From assembly GCF_047971185.1 (NCBI RefSeq), contig NZ_JBKDZH010000033.1, forward strand, positions 1-64,000: 64,000 nt of DNA. Direction: 5' to 3'. The notes under the pieces were generated by a model. That model was not told the DNA's origin, searched no databases, and was given only the letters and a program-made list of their open reading frames with translations. Positions 50,193-58,746 of the stretch are shown piece after piece (positions within the stretch are counted from its first letter, which is position 1; the number at the start of each line of letters is the position of its first letter). Origin of the DNA: Kluyvera sp047971185 (GTDB taxonomy: Bacteria > Pseudomonadota > Gammaproteobacteria > Enterobacterales > Enterobacteriaceae). Both the position numbers and the translations under genes were made by a program.

Positions 50193-50537
50193 ATGAGCGA
50201 AACAATTGAAAAAATTCAGCGCCAGATCGCTGAAAACCCGATCCTGCTGTACATGAAAGGTTCCCCGAAACTGCCAAGCTGCGGTTTCTCCGCCCAGGCC
50301 GTACAGGCTTTGTCTGCCTGCGGCGAGCGCTTTGCTTATGTTGATATCCTGCAGAACCCGGACATTCGTGCGGAGCTGCCAAAATACGCGAACTGGCCAA
50401 CCTTCCCGCAGCTGTGGGTTGACGGCGAGCTTGTGGGCGGCTGTGACATCATCATCGAAATGTATCAGCGTGGCGAACTGCAGCCGCTGATCAAAGAAAC
50501 CGCGGCGAAATATGCGGAAGAGCCGAAAGCTGAATAA
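50193..50537 (+). CDS. grxD: monothiol glutaredoxin GrxD
   Basis: A 114-residue CGFS-type glutaredoxin that carries Fe-S clusters and is essential in E. coli. The CGFS active site is in PKLPSCGFSAQAV (about residue 30). WPTFPQLWVDGELVGGCDII is the cis-Pro and glutathione-binding region. ATG follows TTTGAGGAAG. Next gene on the other strand is rnt; E. coli has lhr between the two, which is absent here. Confidence 0.96.
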   Translation: MSETIEKIQRQIAENPILLYMKGSPKLPSCGFSAQAVQALSACGERFAYVDILQNPDIRAELPKYANWPTFPQLWVDGELVGGCDIIIEMYQRGELQPLIKETAAKYAEEPKAE

Positions 50538-50559
50538 TCGGCTGCCAGGCACAGAAAGC

Positions 50560-50588
50560 AAAAAGCGACCCGCGGGTCGCTTTTTTTA
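50560..50588. terminator. bidirectional terminator between grxD and rnt
   Basis: AAAAAGCGACC, a CGCG loop and GGTCGCTTTTTTT; strong T-run on both strands. Confidence 0.93.
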
Positions 50589-50593
50589 TGGCG

Positions 50594-51241
50594 CTATTCT
50601 TCGCTGGAGATAGGCAACGGCCAGCCGCCGAGACGCTTCCAGCGGTTGACGATTTCACAGAACAGGATGGCCGTCTGCTCGGTGTCGTACAGGGCCGAGT
50701 GGGCCTGGCTGCTGTCGAAGTTCATGCCTGCGGCGGCGCAGGCTTTAGACAGCACCGTCTGTCCCAGCGCCAGACCGCTCAGCGCGGCGGTGTCGAAGGT
50801 GACAAACGGGTGGAAAGGATTGCGCTTGAGCGACGCGCGTTCGGCGGCAGCCATCATAAAGCTGTGATCGAAGGTGGCGTTGTGGGCCACCATAATCGCG
50901 CGGTTACAATCGCTGTCTTTAATGCCTTTACGCACCATTTTAAAGATCGCGTGCAGGGCGTCATATTCGCTCACCGCGCCGCGCAGCGGATTATTCGGAT
51001 CGATACCGTTAAACGCCAGCGCTTCGGGTTCGAGGTTCGCACCCTCAAACGGTTCAACGTGGAAATGTAACGTGGTGTCCGGCATCAGCCAGCCTTGCTC
51101 ATCCATTTTCAACGTAATTGCCGCTATTTCGAGCAGGGCATCCGTTTTGGCATTGAATCCCGCAGTTTCAACATCAATGACTACAGGATAAAACCCACGA
51201 AAACGGTCGCATAGACCATTAAGTTGCACATTGTCGGACAT
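50594..51241 (-). CDS. rnt: ribonuclease T
   Basis: A 215-residue DEDDh 3'-5' exonuclease that trims tRNA 3' ends and processes stable RNAs. The catalytic motif I VIDVETAGFN, motif II HNATFDHSFM and motif III HSALYDTEQTA are present. The operon mate gloA lies upstream on the same strand. Followed by grxD instead of lhr (see findings). Confidence 0.96.
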   Translation of the reverse strand: MSDNVQLNGLCDRFRGFYPVVIDVETAGFNAKTDALLEIAAITLKMDEQGWLMPDTTLHFHVEPFEGANLEPEALAFNGIDPNNPLRGAVSEYDALHAIFKMVRKGIKDSDCNRAIMVAHNATFDHSFMMAAAERASLKRNPFHPFVTFDTAALSGLALGQTVLSKACAAAGMNFDSSQAHSALYDTEQTAILFCEIVNRWKRLGGWPLPISSEE

Positions 51242-51311
51242 CAGAATCTCTTAACTTAGAAAAAGTAGCGCGCATTATGGCAAATTTTGCCGCGGCTTGG
51301 AAAGGCGGGTA

Positions 51312-51340
51312 AAAAAACGGGTGCGCAGCCGCACCCGGGG
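51312..51340 (-). terminator. terminator after gloA
   Basis: On the minus strand GGGTGCG, a short loop and CGCACCC then GTTTTTTT. Confidence 0.88.
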
Positions 51341-51344
51341 ATAA

Positions 51345-51752
51345 TCAGTTGCCAAGCCCTTTGCCGGCATCTTTTTCTTCGATCAGTTCGATTTTATAAC
51401 CGTCCGGATCTTCAACAAACGCAATCACCGTGGTGCCGCCTTTTACCGGGCCAGCTTCACGGGTCACGTTGCCGCCGTTCTGGCGGATGCGATCGCAGGC
51501 TTCGGCGGCGTTATCCACGCTCAGGGCGATATGGCCGTAGGCGTTGCCCAGGTCGTATTTATCCACGCCCCAGTTGTAGGTCAGCTCAATCACCGCTTCA
51601 TCGCGCTCTTCGCCATAGCCGACGAACGCCAGAGAGTATTTGTACTCGGTGTTTTCGCTGGTGCGCAGCAGCTTCATGCCCAGAACTTTGGTGTAAAAAT
51701 CAATGGAGCGTTGCAGGTCGCCGACGCGCAGCATGGTATGCAGTAAACGCAT
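51345..51752 (-). CDS. gloA: glyoxalase I (lactoylglutathione lyase)
   Basis: Converts the methylglyoxal-glutathione hemithioacetal to lactoylglutathione, with Ni(II). The 135-residue protein begins MRLLHTMLRVGDLQRSIDFY with His5; Glu56 lies in DEAVIELTYNWGVD, His74 in AYGHIALSV and Glu122 near the C-terminus. It is in the nemR-nemA-gloA order of E. coli, where NemR controls it. Confidence 0.97.
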   Translation of the reverse strand: MRLLHTMLRVGDLQRSIDFYTKVLGMKLLRTSENTEYKYSLAFVGYGEERDEAVIELTYNWGVDKYDLGNAYGHIALSVDNAAEACDRIRQNGGNVTREAGPVKGGTTVIAFVEDPDGYKIELIEEKDAGKGLGN

Positions 51753-51792
51753 GATATCCCTCGTCCTTACTTATGAATAATCTGACTAGTAT

Positions 51793-51814
51793 AGCGGCGG
51801 ATGGCCGCCGCTAT
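51793..51814 (-). terminator. hairpin downstream of nemA
   Basis: TAGCGGCGG, an ATGG loop and CCGCCGCTA; no T-run, so it is perhaps an attenuator or mRNA-stabiliser between nemA and gloA. Confidence 0.5.
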
Positions 51815-51824
51815 CAATGCGGGA

Positions 51825-52922
51825 TCACAGCGTTGGGTAATCGGTGTAACCTTCCGCGCCGCCGCCGTAGAAGCTTTCCGGGTGCTGAGGGTTCAGCTCG
51901 GCTTTATGCTGCAGACGGGCAACCAGGTCCGGGTTGGCAATATAGGCGCGGCCAAACGCCACGGCGTCAATCAGACCTTTTTCAATCAGATCTTCCGCTT
52001 TTTCCGGGGTGTAGGCGCCTGCGCCGATAATCGGGCCGTGGAAGCGGGCGCGCACTTTTTCACGGAACGCGTCGCTGTACGGTTCGCCGCCCGCCCAGTC
52101 CGGTTCAGACATGTGCAGATAGGCAATGCCGCGTTTACCCAGCTCTTCAATCAGATACAGCGCATCCGCTTCTTCGTTCGGGCCATTATCGACGTTCTGG
52201 AACGTGCCAATCGGCGATACGCGGATCCCGATACGCTCGGCGCCCCATTCTTTAATCCCTGCATCAACCACTTCCAGCACCAGACGGGCGCGATTTTCAA
52301 CGCTGCCGCCGTACTGGTCGGTACGGTGGTTAGAAGAAGGCGACAGGAACTGGTGCAGCAGGTAGCCGTGAGCGGAGTGCAGCTCAACCAGGTCGAAACC
52401 GGCTTCGCGGGCGTTGGCAATCGCCTGACGGAAATCGTTAACGATCCCCGGGATTTCAGCGGTCTCCAGCGCGCGCGGCATCGAGGTATCGACGCGAATG
52501 GCGTGGCCGTTTTCGTCACGCAGCGAGGTACGGGTATTCGCGCTCAGCGCCGAAGGCGCAACCGGCGCTTCGCCGTTTGGCTGCAGGCTGTTATGTGAGA
52601 TACGCCCGGTATGCCACAGCTGAACGGCGATGCGGCCGTCTTCAGCGTGAACGCCAGCGGTAATTTTCTGCCAGGCGGCAATTTGCTCCGGGCTGTGCAG
52701 ACCAGGGGCGCCCTGATAGCCTTTCGCCTGGGCAGATATCTGAGTCGCTTCAGAGATGATCAGGCCCGAGCTGGCGCGCTGGCGATAATATTCCGTCATC
52801 AGCGGGGTAGGGATGTCGCCTGGTACGATGCTGCGCAAACGCGTCAGCGGGGCCATAAACACGCGATTCGGGGCGGTAACCGCACCCACTTTCAGTGGGG
52901 TAAACAGTTTTTCTTGCGACAT
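51825..52922 (-). CDS. nemA: N-ethylmaleimide reductase (old yellow enzyme)
   Basis: A 365-residue FMN enzyme reducing N-ethylmaleimide, nitrate esters and quinones with NADPH. The FMN-binding barrel starts MSQEKLFTPLKVGAVTAPNR. Substrate-binding His residues lie in HSAHGYLLHQFLSP, and the FMN phosphate region is GAYTPEKAEDL with GRAYIANPDL. Part of the nemRA-gloA unit; a NemR-like box precedes it. Confidence 0.96.
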   Translation of the reverse strand: MSQEKLFTPLKVGAVTAPNRVFMAPLTRLRSIVPGDIPTPLMTEYYRQRASSGLIISEATQISAQAKGYQGAPGLHSPEQIAAWQKITAGVHAEDGRIAVQLWHTGRISHNSLQPNGEAPVAPSALSANTRTSLRDENGHAIRVDTSMPRALETAEIPGIVNDFRQAIANAREAGFDLVELHSAHGYLLHQFLSPSSNHRTDQYGGSVENRARLVLEVVDAGIKEWGAERIGIRVSPIGTFQNVDNGPNEEADALYLIEELGKRGIAYLHMSEPDWAGGEPYSDAFREKVRARFHGPIIGAGAYTPEKAEDLIEKGLIDAVAFGRAYIANPDLVARLQHKAELNPQHPESFYGGGAEGYTDYPTL

Positions 52923-52935
52923 AATGACTCCTGAG

Positions 52936-52950
52936 TAGACCGGTCGTCTA
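52936..52950 (-). promoter_or_regulatory. second NemR-like half-palindrome, in the nemR-nemA gap
   Basis: TAGAC, 5 bases, GTCTA is an imperfect version of the NemR palindrome. It falls between nemR and nemA rather than upstream of the operon. Could be a secondary operator or chance. Confidence 0.45.
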
Positions 52951-52977
52951 GTAATGAGTTAAATAAAAACGCCGGGA

Positions 52978-53574
52978 TTAGTCCGGCGCGGCAATCAGAT
53001 TCCTGACGTGCGTCAACGCGCTTTCCAGCGGTGCCGAGCAGCGCGAAATTTTCGCCTGCAGATTCGCCCCCAGCCACAGGGAGTAGAGCACCTGGGCGGT
53101 GGTGGTGGCATCGCCGTTGAACTTCAGGCAGCCTTCGCGGCGGCCATGTTCCAGCGCTTGCGCCAGCAAAACCATAATCTGGCTGGCGCCTTTGTTCATT
53201 TCAGCGCGCATATCTTCGGAAAGATCGCACACTTCAGCAGAGAGCTTGACGGTCAGACAGCCGCTAATCAGCCCCTGCTGGCAAAACTGTTCGAGCGTGT
53301 GCTGGTAGTAGTCCAGCAGGCGATCGCGGTAGTTGCCCGCCCCCTGCGTGAAGTGCTGTTCCAGCCGCTGATGGTAATCGGCAAAGTGCCGCTCCAGCAT
53401 CGCGACGCCAAACGCCTCTTTTGAACGGAAATAGTGATAAAACGATCCCTTCGGCACTTCCGCCGTTTTCAGGAGTTCGCTCAGACCCATTCCGGTAAAG
53501 CCGCGATGCATACAAAGACGCTCGCCGGTAGCCAGAATGTGTTCACGGGTATCATGTTCAATTGATTTGCTCAT
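52978..53574 (-). CDS. nemR: NemR TetR-type redox/electrophile repressor
   Basis: A 198-residue TetR-family repressor released by electrophiles and hypochlorite through cysteines. The helix-turn-helix spans about 10-55 (GFTGMGLSELLKTAEVPKGS, YHYFRSKEAFG). Conserved Cys positions in the C-terminal half (FCQQGLISGC, CDLSED) match E. coli NemR. Start is taken at MSKSIEHD (53574) by alignment. Perfect palindromic operator lies just upstream. Confidence 0.95.
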   Translation of the reverse strand: MSKSIEHDTREHILATGERLCMHRGFTGMGLSELLKTAEVPKGSFYHYFRSKEAFGVAMLERHFADYHQRLEQHFTQGAGNYRDRLLDYYQHTLEQFCQQGLISGCLTVKLSAEVCDLSEDMRAEMNKGASQIMVLLAQALEHGRREGCLKFNGDATTTAQVLYSLWLGANLQAKISRCSAPLESALTHVRNLIAAPD

Positions 53575-53588
53575 GGCAGGCACTGTAA

Positions 53589-53604
53589 TAGACCAATTGG
53601 TCTA
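53589..53604 (-). promoter_or_regulatory. NemR operator upstream of nemR
   Basis: TAGACCAATTGGTCTA is a perfect 16-base palindrome 15 bases before the nemR start, equal to the known NemR box pattern TAGACC-N4-GGTCTA. Confidence 0.9.
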
Positions 53605-53718
53605 ATGCAAATACATTTTTTAAACCGGCCGTCAGGCCCGCACCAAAAGGGAGAAAAGTTGCGTCCGGCGAATTAAACGTCTTCAATGAAGAGATGATGA
53701 GGTAAAAAGGGGGCCAAC

Positions 53719-53958
53719 GTGGCGGAGCAACTGGAGTTTTTCCCGGTTCAAAGTCCGTGCCGGGGAATTTGTCAGTCGGACGAGCGCGGTTTCTGCCGCG
53801 GCTGTTTTCGCAGTCGCGACGAACGTTTTAACTGGCAGAAAATGAGCGACGCGCAAAAACAGGACGTGCTGCGGCTATGCCGTCAGCGACTGCTGCGCAA
53901 ATTACGCGCGGCTAAGGCCCCCGACGCGGAAGAACCTCAGCAGCCCTCACTGTTTTAA
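53719..53958 (+). CDS. ydhL: DUF1289 protein YdhL
   Basis: A 79-residue protein with a small four-Cys motif: SPCRGICQSDERGFCRGCFR, near residue 14, which probably binds zinc or a redox metal. The tail is basic. It lies upstream of the aldo-keto reductase gene as in E. coli (ydhL-ydhF). Function unknown. Confidence 0.9.
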   Translation: MAEQLEFFPVQSPCRGICQSDERGFCRGCFRSRDERFNWQKMSDAQKQDVLRLCRQRLLRKLRAAKAPDAEEPQQPSLF

Positions 53959-54007
53959 GCGCAAAAGTGCGTATACTCAATCCAAATTTTACATTGAGGA
54001 AGTGGTT

Positions 54008-54904
54008 ATGGTTCAACGTATTACCCTGGCGCCTCAGGGCCCGGAATTTTCGCGCTTCGTGATGGGCTACTGGCGTCTGATGGACTGGAATATGTCCCCG
54101 CGCCAGCTGGTGAGCTTTATTGAAGAACACCTGGACCTTGGCGTCACCACCGTTGACCATGCGGATATTTACGGCGGTTATCAGTGTGAAGCAGCGTTCG
54201 GCGAAGCGTTGAAGCTGGCGCCGCATCTGCGTGAGCGAATGGAAATTGTCACCAAGTGCGGTATCGCCACCACCGCGAAGCCAGAACATGCGCTCGGTCA
54301 CTACATTACCGACAGCCACCATATTATTCACAGCGCTGAGCAGTCGCTGCGTAATCTGGCGACCGATGTTATCGACCTGCTGCTGATCCACCGCCCGGAT
54401 CCGCTGATGGATGCCGATGAAGTGGCGCAGGCGTTTACCGCCCTGCACCAGAGCGGCAAAGTGCGCCATTTTGGCGTCTCTAACTTCACCCCAGCGCAGT
54501 TCGCGCTGCTGCAGTCGCGTCTGCCGTTTACGCTGGCAACCAATCAGGTTGAAATTTCGCCCATTTTCCAACCGACGCTGCTCGACGGCACGTTGGATCA
54601 GCTGCAGCAGTTGCGCATTCGCCCGATGGCCTGGTCATGCCTTGGCGGCGGCCGTCTGTTTAATGACGAGGAGTTCCAGCCGTTGCGTGATGAGCTGGCG
54701 AAGGTGGCGCAAGAGCTGAACGCGGGCAGCATCGAGCAGGTGGTCTATGCGTGGGTGATGCGTCTGCCGTCGCAGCCGCTGCCGATTATTGGTTCCGGTA
54801 AGATTGAGCGTGTCCGTTCGGCGATTGTTGCCCAGTCTCTTGATATGACGCGTCAGCAGTGGTTCCGCATTCGTAAAGCCGCGTTGGGTTACGATGTCCC
54901 GTAA
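54008..54904 (+). CDS. ydhF: aldo-keto reductase YdhF
   Basis: A 298-residue NADPH-dependent oxidoreductase of the AKR fold. The catalytic tyrosine region is DHADIYGGYQCEAAFG, the Lys is in EIVTKCGI, and the VIDLLLIHRPDP and GKVRHFGVSNFTPAQFALL motifs are typical. The start is ATG 54008 (MVQRIT), matching E. coli; a GTG at 54002 is possible. Substrate unknown. In E. coli sodC lies next to it; here ydhK follows directly. Confidence 0.92.
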   Translation: MVQRITLAPQGPEFSRFVMGYWRLMDWNMSPRQLVSFIEEHLDLGVTTVDHADIYGGYQCEAAFGEALKLAPHLRERMEIVTKCGIATTAKPEHALGHYITDSHHIIHSAEQSLRNLATDVIDLLLIHRPDPLMDADEVAQAFTALHQSGKVRHFGVSNFTPAQFALLQSRLPFTLATNQVEISPIFQPTLLDGTLDQLQQLRIRPMAWSCLGGGRLFNDEEFQPLRDELAKVAQELNAGSIEQVVYAWVMRLPSQPLPIIGSGKIERVRSAIVAQSLDMTRQQWFRIRKAALGYDVP

Positions 54905-54916
54905 TTCATCAGCATG

Positions 54917-54945
54917 GTAGCCCGGCATCGCCGGGCTCTCTTTTC
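54917..54945. terminator. terminator between ydhF and ydhK
   Basis: AGCCCGGC, an ATC loop and GCCGGGCT followed by CTCTTTTC; serves the convergent pair. Confidence 0.82.
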
Positions 54946-54947
54946 AA

Positions 54948-56972
54948 TTATGCCGTTTGCTCGGTTAGCGTACCGGGTGCAGGCGCCGTCTCAAGCTGCG
55001 ACAGCGAACAATACAGCCGCCAGAGGATAGACGCCAGCTCGCGGGCAGCAGGCTGGTGGTGATGGGCGAGGCTATTGCATATCCGCTGAAGCTCCTCAAG
55101 CGTAGCGGCCAGCGGCCGCTGCTGAACCCCACGCTCGCTCATGACATCGCGCAACAGGCTAATACACATATCGCGCACCTGCGAAAGCGGGTCGGAGCGT
55201 GCTTCCCAGGCGCGCAGCTGCCACACCACGTGCGAACAGTTCAGCAGGACCACGCCCCAGCGCAGCAGCCAGCGTCGCGCGGGCTCATCCTGGCTGGCGC
55301 TCAGTTGGCTAACGTGGTGATAAACCAGCGATTCAAACTCGTGTTCGCTACTGGATGGGTGGCGACTGAGCTGATCGACAAAGTGACGCCGTAACGCACG
55401 AATGTGGCGGCGGCTTTTGCGCGCATCTGAGCCGGGGGTGAGCACGGCAAAGGCCAGCCATGCCAGCCCTACGCCGATAATTTTTGCGAGGTTGTCGTTA
55501 AGAAAATCACCAAAGTTATAGACCGGCGGATTGGTCACGGCGATGAACGACCCCATAAAAACGATTAGCGAACCCCACAGCCGCGCCTGCTTAGGCATTT
55601 GCAGTTTTAACAGTTGCATGGTCAACAGCAGCGGGAACAGGAACAGCATGAACTGCCACAAATCGCTGATTTGCACCATCAGGCCAAACTTAACGCCAAA
55701 ACTGAAAATCGACAGCAGGATCAGCGTGCGCATCAGCAGCGTAAGTGAACTGAACGGAGACGGGACGTTGGAGTAGAGCACGCAGCAGATAGCCGCCAGC
55801 GTTAGCGCCGCGGCACCCGATTCCCACTGGGTGCTGATACTCAAGGCGCCGACGCTGACCAGCGCGAAGAAGGTGCGCATTCCGCTCCAGGCCGCTTCGG
55901 CGTGGTCGGTATGGCGCATTAACGCAGGGGCGGCGGGCACGCTAAATTCGGTCACCGCAGTGGCGTTTTCCAGCCGCTGCAGCCAATGGCTGGTGGTGAG
56001 ATAGAGGCGGCAAAAATAGCGCAGCCGATCCCAGAAGGCATGGTGGCGGTAATCCTGCGGATCGCTGGGCGCGAGCGGGGCGATGATGCGCGCCACGGTG
56101 TAGGCGTCGCAATCGGGCCGGGCCAACGCTTGTAGCAAGGATTCCAGCACTGGGCGTAAGTTCTGCGGCGCGTTGGGCCAGTTGAGCATTAAACGGCGCA
56201 GGCTGGAAATCACGCTGGTCAGACGCAGCTGCTGGTGGAGCAGATAGTTTAAGAGCGTGTTCTGGCGACGCAGACGATAGTGGCTCCAGAACGCCTGGAT
56301 GCGCAGCAGGTTCATGGTCAGAATCTGGCCGATCACACTCTGGTGCGCGCTACGGATGGCATCGGTGGTGACCGGCTGCCACAGCATGCTGGCGTGTTCC
56401 AGCAGCCGTGCATGCATGTTTTTCAGCGCGGTGAGCAGCGTGCTGCCATCGGAGGTGCTGGGCAGGATCATCATCATCAGCCCGCCGCATAAAATCCCGA
56501 CAATCACTTCACAGACGCGCGCCTGGGCGATGTCCCAAAGCCTGGTGGCATCAACGACGTTGATCATCGGGAAAGCGATGATGGCGCAGGTATAGCCTGC
56601 GAGCTGAAAGGCGTAGGCGACGTTGTTGGTGTACATCGCACAGGCCCAGGTGCAGAGCGCCAGCCAGCCGGACATGGCGAACAGAAACAGCCACGGGTCG
56701 GTGAGCGTGTGCCCGGCAATAATCAGCGCGGCGCAGGCCCCCAGCAGGCTGCCGGCAACGCGCCCAAGACTTTTACTGATAACGCCACCGACGGTGGGAA
56801 AGCTTACCACCGCCGCGGAGGTCATTGCCCAGTAGGGTTCATCAAGATTCAGCCAGTAGGCGAAGCTCAGCGCCAGGCACATGGCAATCGCGTTACGCAG
56901 CGCATAACGCCACTGCGGTACCGTGGCTTTAAACCAGGGCAGTGACTTCCAGGTCAGCGCCGGAAACGTCAT
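54948..56972 (-). CDS. ydhK: aromatic-acid efflux pump subunit YdhK (FUSC/AaeB-like)
   Basis: A 674-residue inner-membrane FUSC-family protein with two membrane blocks (about 20-170 and 360-510), each of several helices, around soluble regions. Similar to AaeB, the p-hydroxybenzoate exporter. With YdhJ and YdhI it forms a likely efflux complex. Its start overlaps the ydhJ stop as ATGA, so the order ydhI-ydhJ-ydhK is one operon. Substrate by inference. Confidence 0.9.
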   Translation of the reverse strand: MTFPALTWKSLPWFKATVPQWRYALRNAIAMCLALSFAYWLNLDEPYWAMTSAAVVSFPTVGGVISKSLGRVAGSLLGACAALIIAGHTLTDPWLFLFAMSGWLALCTWACAMYTNNVAYAFQLAGYTCAIIAFPMINVVDATRLWDIAQARVCEVIVGILCGGLMMMILPSTSDGSTLLTALKNMHARLLEHASMLWQPVTTDAIRSAHQSVIGQILTMNLLRIQAFWSHYRLRRQNTLLNYLLHQQLRLTSVISSLRRLMLNWPNAPQNLRPVLESLLQALARPDCDAYTVARIIAPLAPSDPQDYRHHAFWDRLRYFCRLYLTTSHWLQRLENATAVTEFSVPAAPALMRHTDHAEAAWSGMRTFFALVSVGALSISTQWESGAAALTLAAICCVLYSNVPSPFSSLTLLMRTLILLSIFSFGVKFGLMVQISDLWQFMLFLFPLLLTMQLLKLQMPKQARLWGSLIVFMGSFIAVTNPPVYNFGDFLNDNLAKIIGVGLAWLAFAVLTPGSDARKSRRHIRALRRHFVDQLSRHPSSSEHEFESLVYHHVSQLSASQDEPARRWLLRWGVVLLNCSHVVWQLRAWEARSDPLSQVRDMCISLLRDVMSERGVQQRPLAATLEELQRICNSLAHHHQPAARELASILWRLYCSLSQLETAPAPGTLTEQTA

Positions 56973-57829
56973 TGTCCGTCACTCGCTATCGAGACTGTAC
57001 AGGTGGTCCCGGCGACCAGCACCGTATCGGCGGGCAGCGCGCCAAGTTCGATGCGCACCGGGATCCGCTGAGCCAGCCGGACCCATGGAATGGTTGGCTT
57101 GATGTCGGCAACCAGCTTGCCGTCGGTGGCGAGACTCTGATCGTGGATCGCCCGGCCAATGCTTGATACGTGACCCTGTAACTTTTTGTCATCGCTATAG
57201 AGCACGATATCGGCGCGGTCGCCTTCACGGATATGGCGCAGCTTGGTTTCTTCAAAATAGCCGACAACGTAGAAGGAATGGCTGTCGATCAGCGCGAACA
57301 CCGGGTGACCGACAGCGGCGTAGTTGCCGACGCGGGTCGTCAGGTTGGTGACCCAGCCGTCAACCGGCGCTTTAACCTCGGTTTGCGAGAGCTGCCAGCG
57401 GGCGTGCTCCAGTTCGGCTTTGGCGGCGTCGGCATTGGCCTGCGCGACCTTCAACGCGATGTTGACGGTGTCGATATCTTCAGCGGAAATAAAGTTTTGC
57501 GACAGGCCGCGACGGCGCTCGACTTCATGTTTTGCCCGCAGCAGGTCCGACTGGGCTTTGGCGACTTTCGCTTCCGCATTCATGATGGCGATTTTCCACG
57601 GCGTCTGGTCTATCTGGAACAGTACGTCTCCCGCCTTCACAAACTGATTATCCTTGACGTTGAGAGTCAGAATACTGCCCGATACCTGCGGCGTAATGTC
57701 GACCTGCTCGGCGCGAATTTTGCCGTCGCGGGTCCACGGCGACTGCATGTAGTAGTTCCACACCAGCCAGACGGCAACAATCGCGAGGGCAGCAATCAGC
57801 AGCGTTGAGAAATATTTTATTTTTTTCAT
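56969..57829 (-). CDS. ydhJ: HlyD-type membrane fusion protein YdhJ
   Basis: A 286-residue AaeA-like periplasmic adapter. One N-terminal membrane helix (about 8-26), a biotinyl-lipoyl-like hairpin (GSILTLNVKDNQFVKAGDVL), an alpha-helical hairpin and a beta-barrel tail. It joins YdhK to an outer-membrane channel. Middle gene of the operon. Confidence 0.93.
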   Translation of the reverse strand: MKKIKYFSTLLIAALAIVAVWLVWNYYMQSPWTRDGKIRAEQVDITPQVSGSILTLNVKDNQFVKAGDVLFQIDQTPWKIAIMNAEAKVAKAQSDLLRAKHEVERRRGLSQNFISAEDIDTVNIALKVAQANADAAKAELEHARWQLSQTEVKAPVDGWVTNLTTRVGNYAAVGHPVFALIDSHSFYVVGYFEETKLRHIREGDRADIVLYSDDKKLQGHVSSIGRAIHDQSLATDGKLVADIKPTIPWVRLAQRIPVRIELGALPADTVLVAGTTCTVSIASDGQ

Positions 57830-57838
57830 TGGTTTACT

Positions 57839-58075
57839 TTACCACCAGACCAGGAGCAGCAGCGCAAGGCAGACCGAGAGGGCGAAGAAGGAGAGATCCA
57901 TTAACAGCGGGTGCCAGATGTCACCCGCGTACATCCAATCGCGCAGCAGACGATGCACAACCAACCACAACAGGAAGCCGAGCAGGACCGCTTTAAATAC
58001 AGGGGGAAAATAAATCGAAGCACCGACGACAAGGTCTTGCAGAGGCAGTCCCGGTATATGCAGAATCGACTTCAC
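57839..58075 (-). CDS. ydhI: DUF1656 membrane protein YdhI
   Basis: A 78-residue membrane protein with two helices (about 20-40 and 55-76), an AaeX-like companion of this efflux family. First gene of ydhI-ydhJ-ydhK; divergent from slyA with 195 bases between. SlyA is known to regulate this operon in E. coli relatives. Confidence 0.9.
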   Translation of the reverse strand: MKSILHIPGLPLQDLVVGASIYFPPVFKAVLLGFLLWLVVHRLLRDWMYAGDIWHPLLMDLSFFALSVCLALLLLVWW

Positions 58076-58248
58076 AAGCAGAAATCCTTTGCAATTGAAG
58101 AGTTATAGCTCGATAGTGTGTCGTGTTTTGACATAAAATCACATGATTTGAAACAGTGTAAAGCATAGATCTGGTTTGCGTGCACGTGGCAATACATTTG
58201 TTTTGCTAATTTAAATACTGCACACTATTCTAAAATCAGTATAATAAC

Positions 58249-58260
58249 TTAGCAAGCTAA
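58249..58260 (+). promoter_or_regulatory. SlyA box
   Basis: TTAGCAAGCTAA, the SlyA consensus exactly, 10 bases before the slyA ATG. It likely serves autoregulation and may also act on the divergent ydhI operon. Confidence 0.9.
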
Positions 58261-58270
58261 TTATAAGGAG

Positions 58271-58711
58271 ATGAAATTGGAATCGCCATTAGGTTCTGAT
58301 CTGGCACGGTTGGTGCGCATTTGGCGTGCTCTGATTGACCATCGCCTCAAACCTCTGGAACTCACGCAGACGCACTGGGTCACGCTGCATAATATTCATC
58401 AGCTTCCCCCCGAGCAGTCGCAAATCCAACTGGCTAAAGCGATCGGCATTGAGCAGCCGTCTCTGGTACGAACCCTGGACCAGCTGGAAGAGAAGGGGCT
58501 GATTTCCCGCCAGACCTGCGCCAACGATCGTCGTGCTAAACGTATTAAGTTGACGGAGAAGGCCGAGCCTCTGATTCAGGAAATGGAGGCGGTGATTAGC
58601 CACACGCGCGGCGATATCCTGGCCGGTATCTCCGCTGATGAGCTGGAGATGTTAACCGCGCTTATCCGTAAGCTGGAGCAGAACATCATCGAGCTTCAGT
58701 CCCGCGACTAA
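58271..58711 (+). CDS. slyA: transcriptional regulator SlyA (MarR family)
   Basis: A 146-residue MarR-type winged-helix dimer that antagonises H-NS at virulence and envelope genes. The N-terminal MKLESPLGSDLARLVRIWRA and the reading helix GIEQPSLVRTLDQLEEKGLI are near identical to Salmonella and E. coli. The wing carries DRRAKRIKLT. Start at 58271 with AAGGAG. Confidence 0.96.
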   Translation: MKLESPLGSDLARLVRIWRALIDHRLKPLELTQTHWVTLHNIHQLPPEQSQIQLAKAIGIEQPSLVRTLDQLEEKGLISRQTCANDRRAKRIKLTEKAEPLIQEMEAVISHTRGDILAGISADELEMLTALIRKLEQNIIELQSRD

Positions 58712-58712
58712 T

Positions 58713-58746
58713 ATGAAAAACCCGCGACACTCGCGGGTTTTTTTAT
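58713..58746. terminator. bidirectional terminator between slyA and the diguanylate cyclase gene
   Basis: AAACCCGCG, an ACAC loop and CGCGGGTTTTTTT; both convergent genes end at it. Confidence 0.93.
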
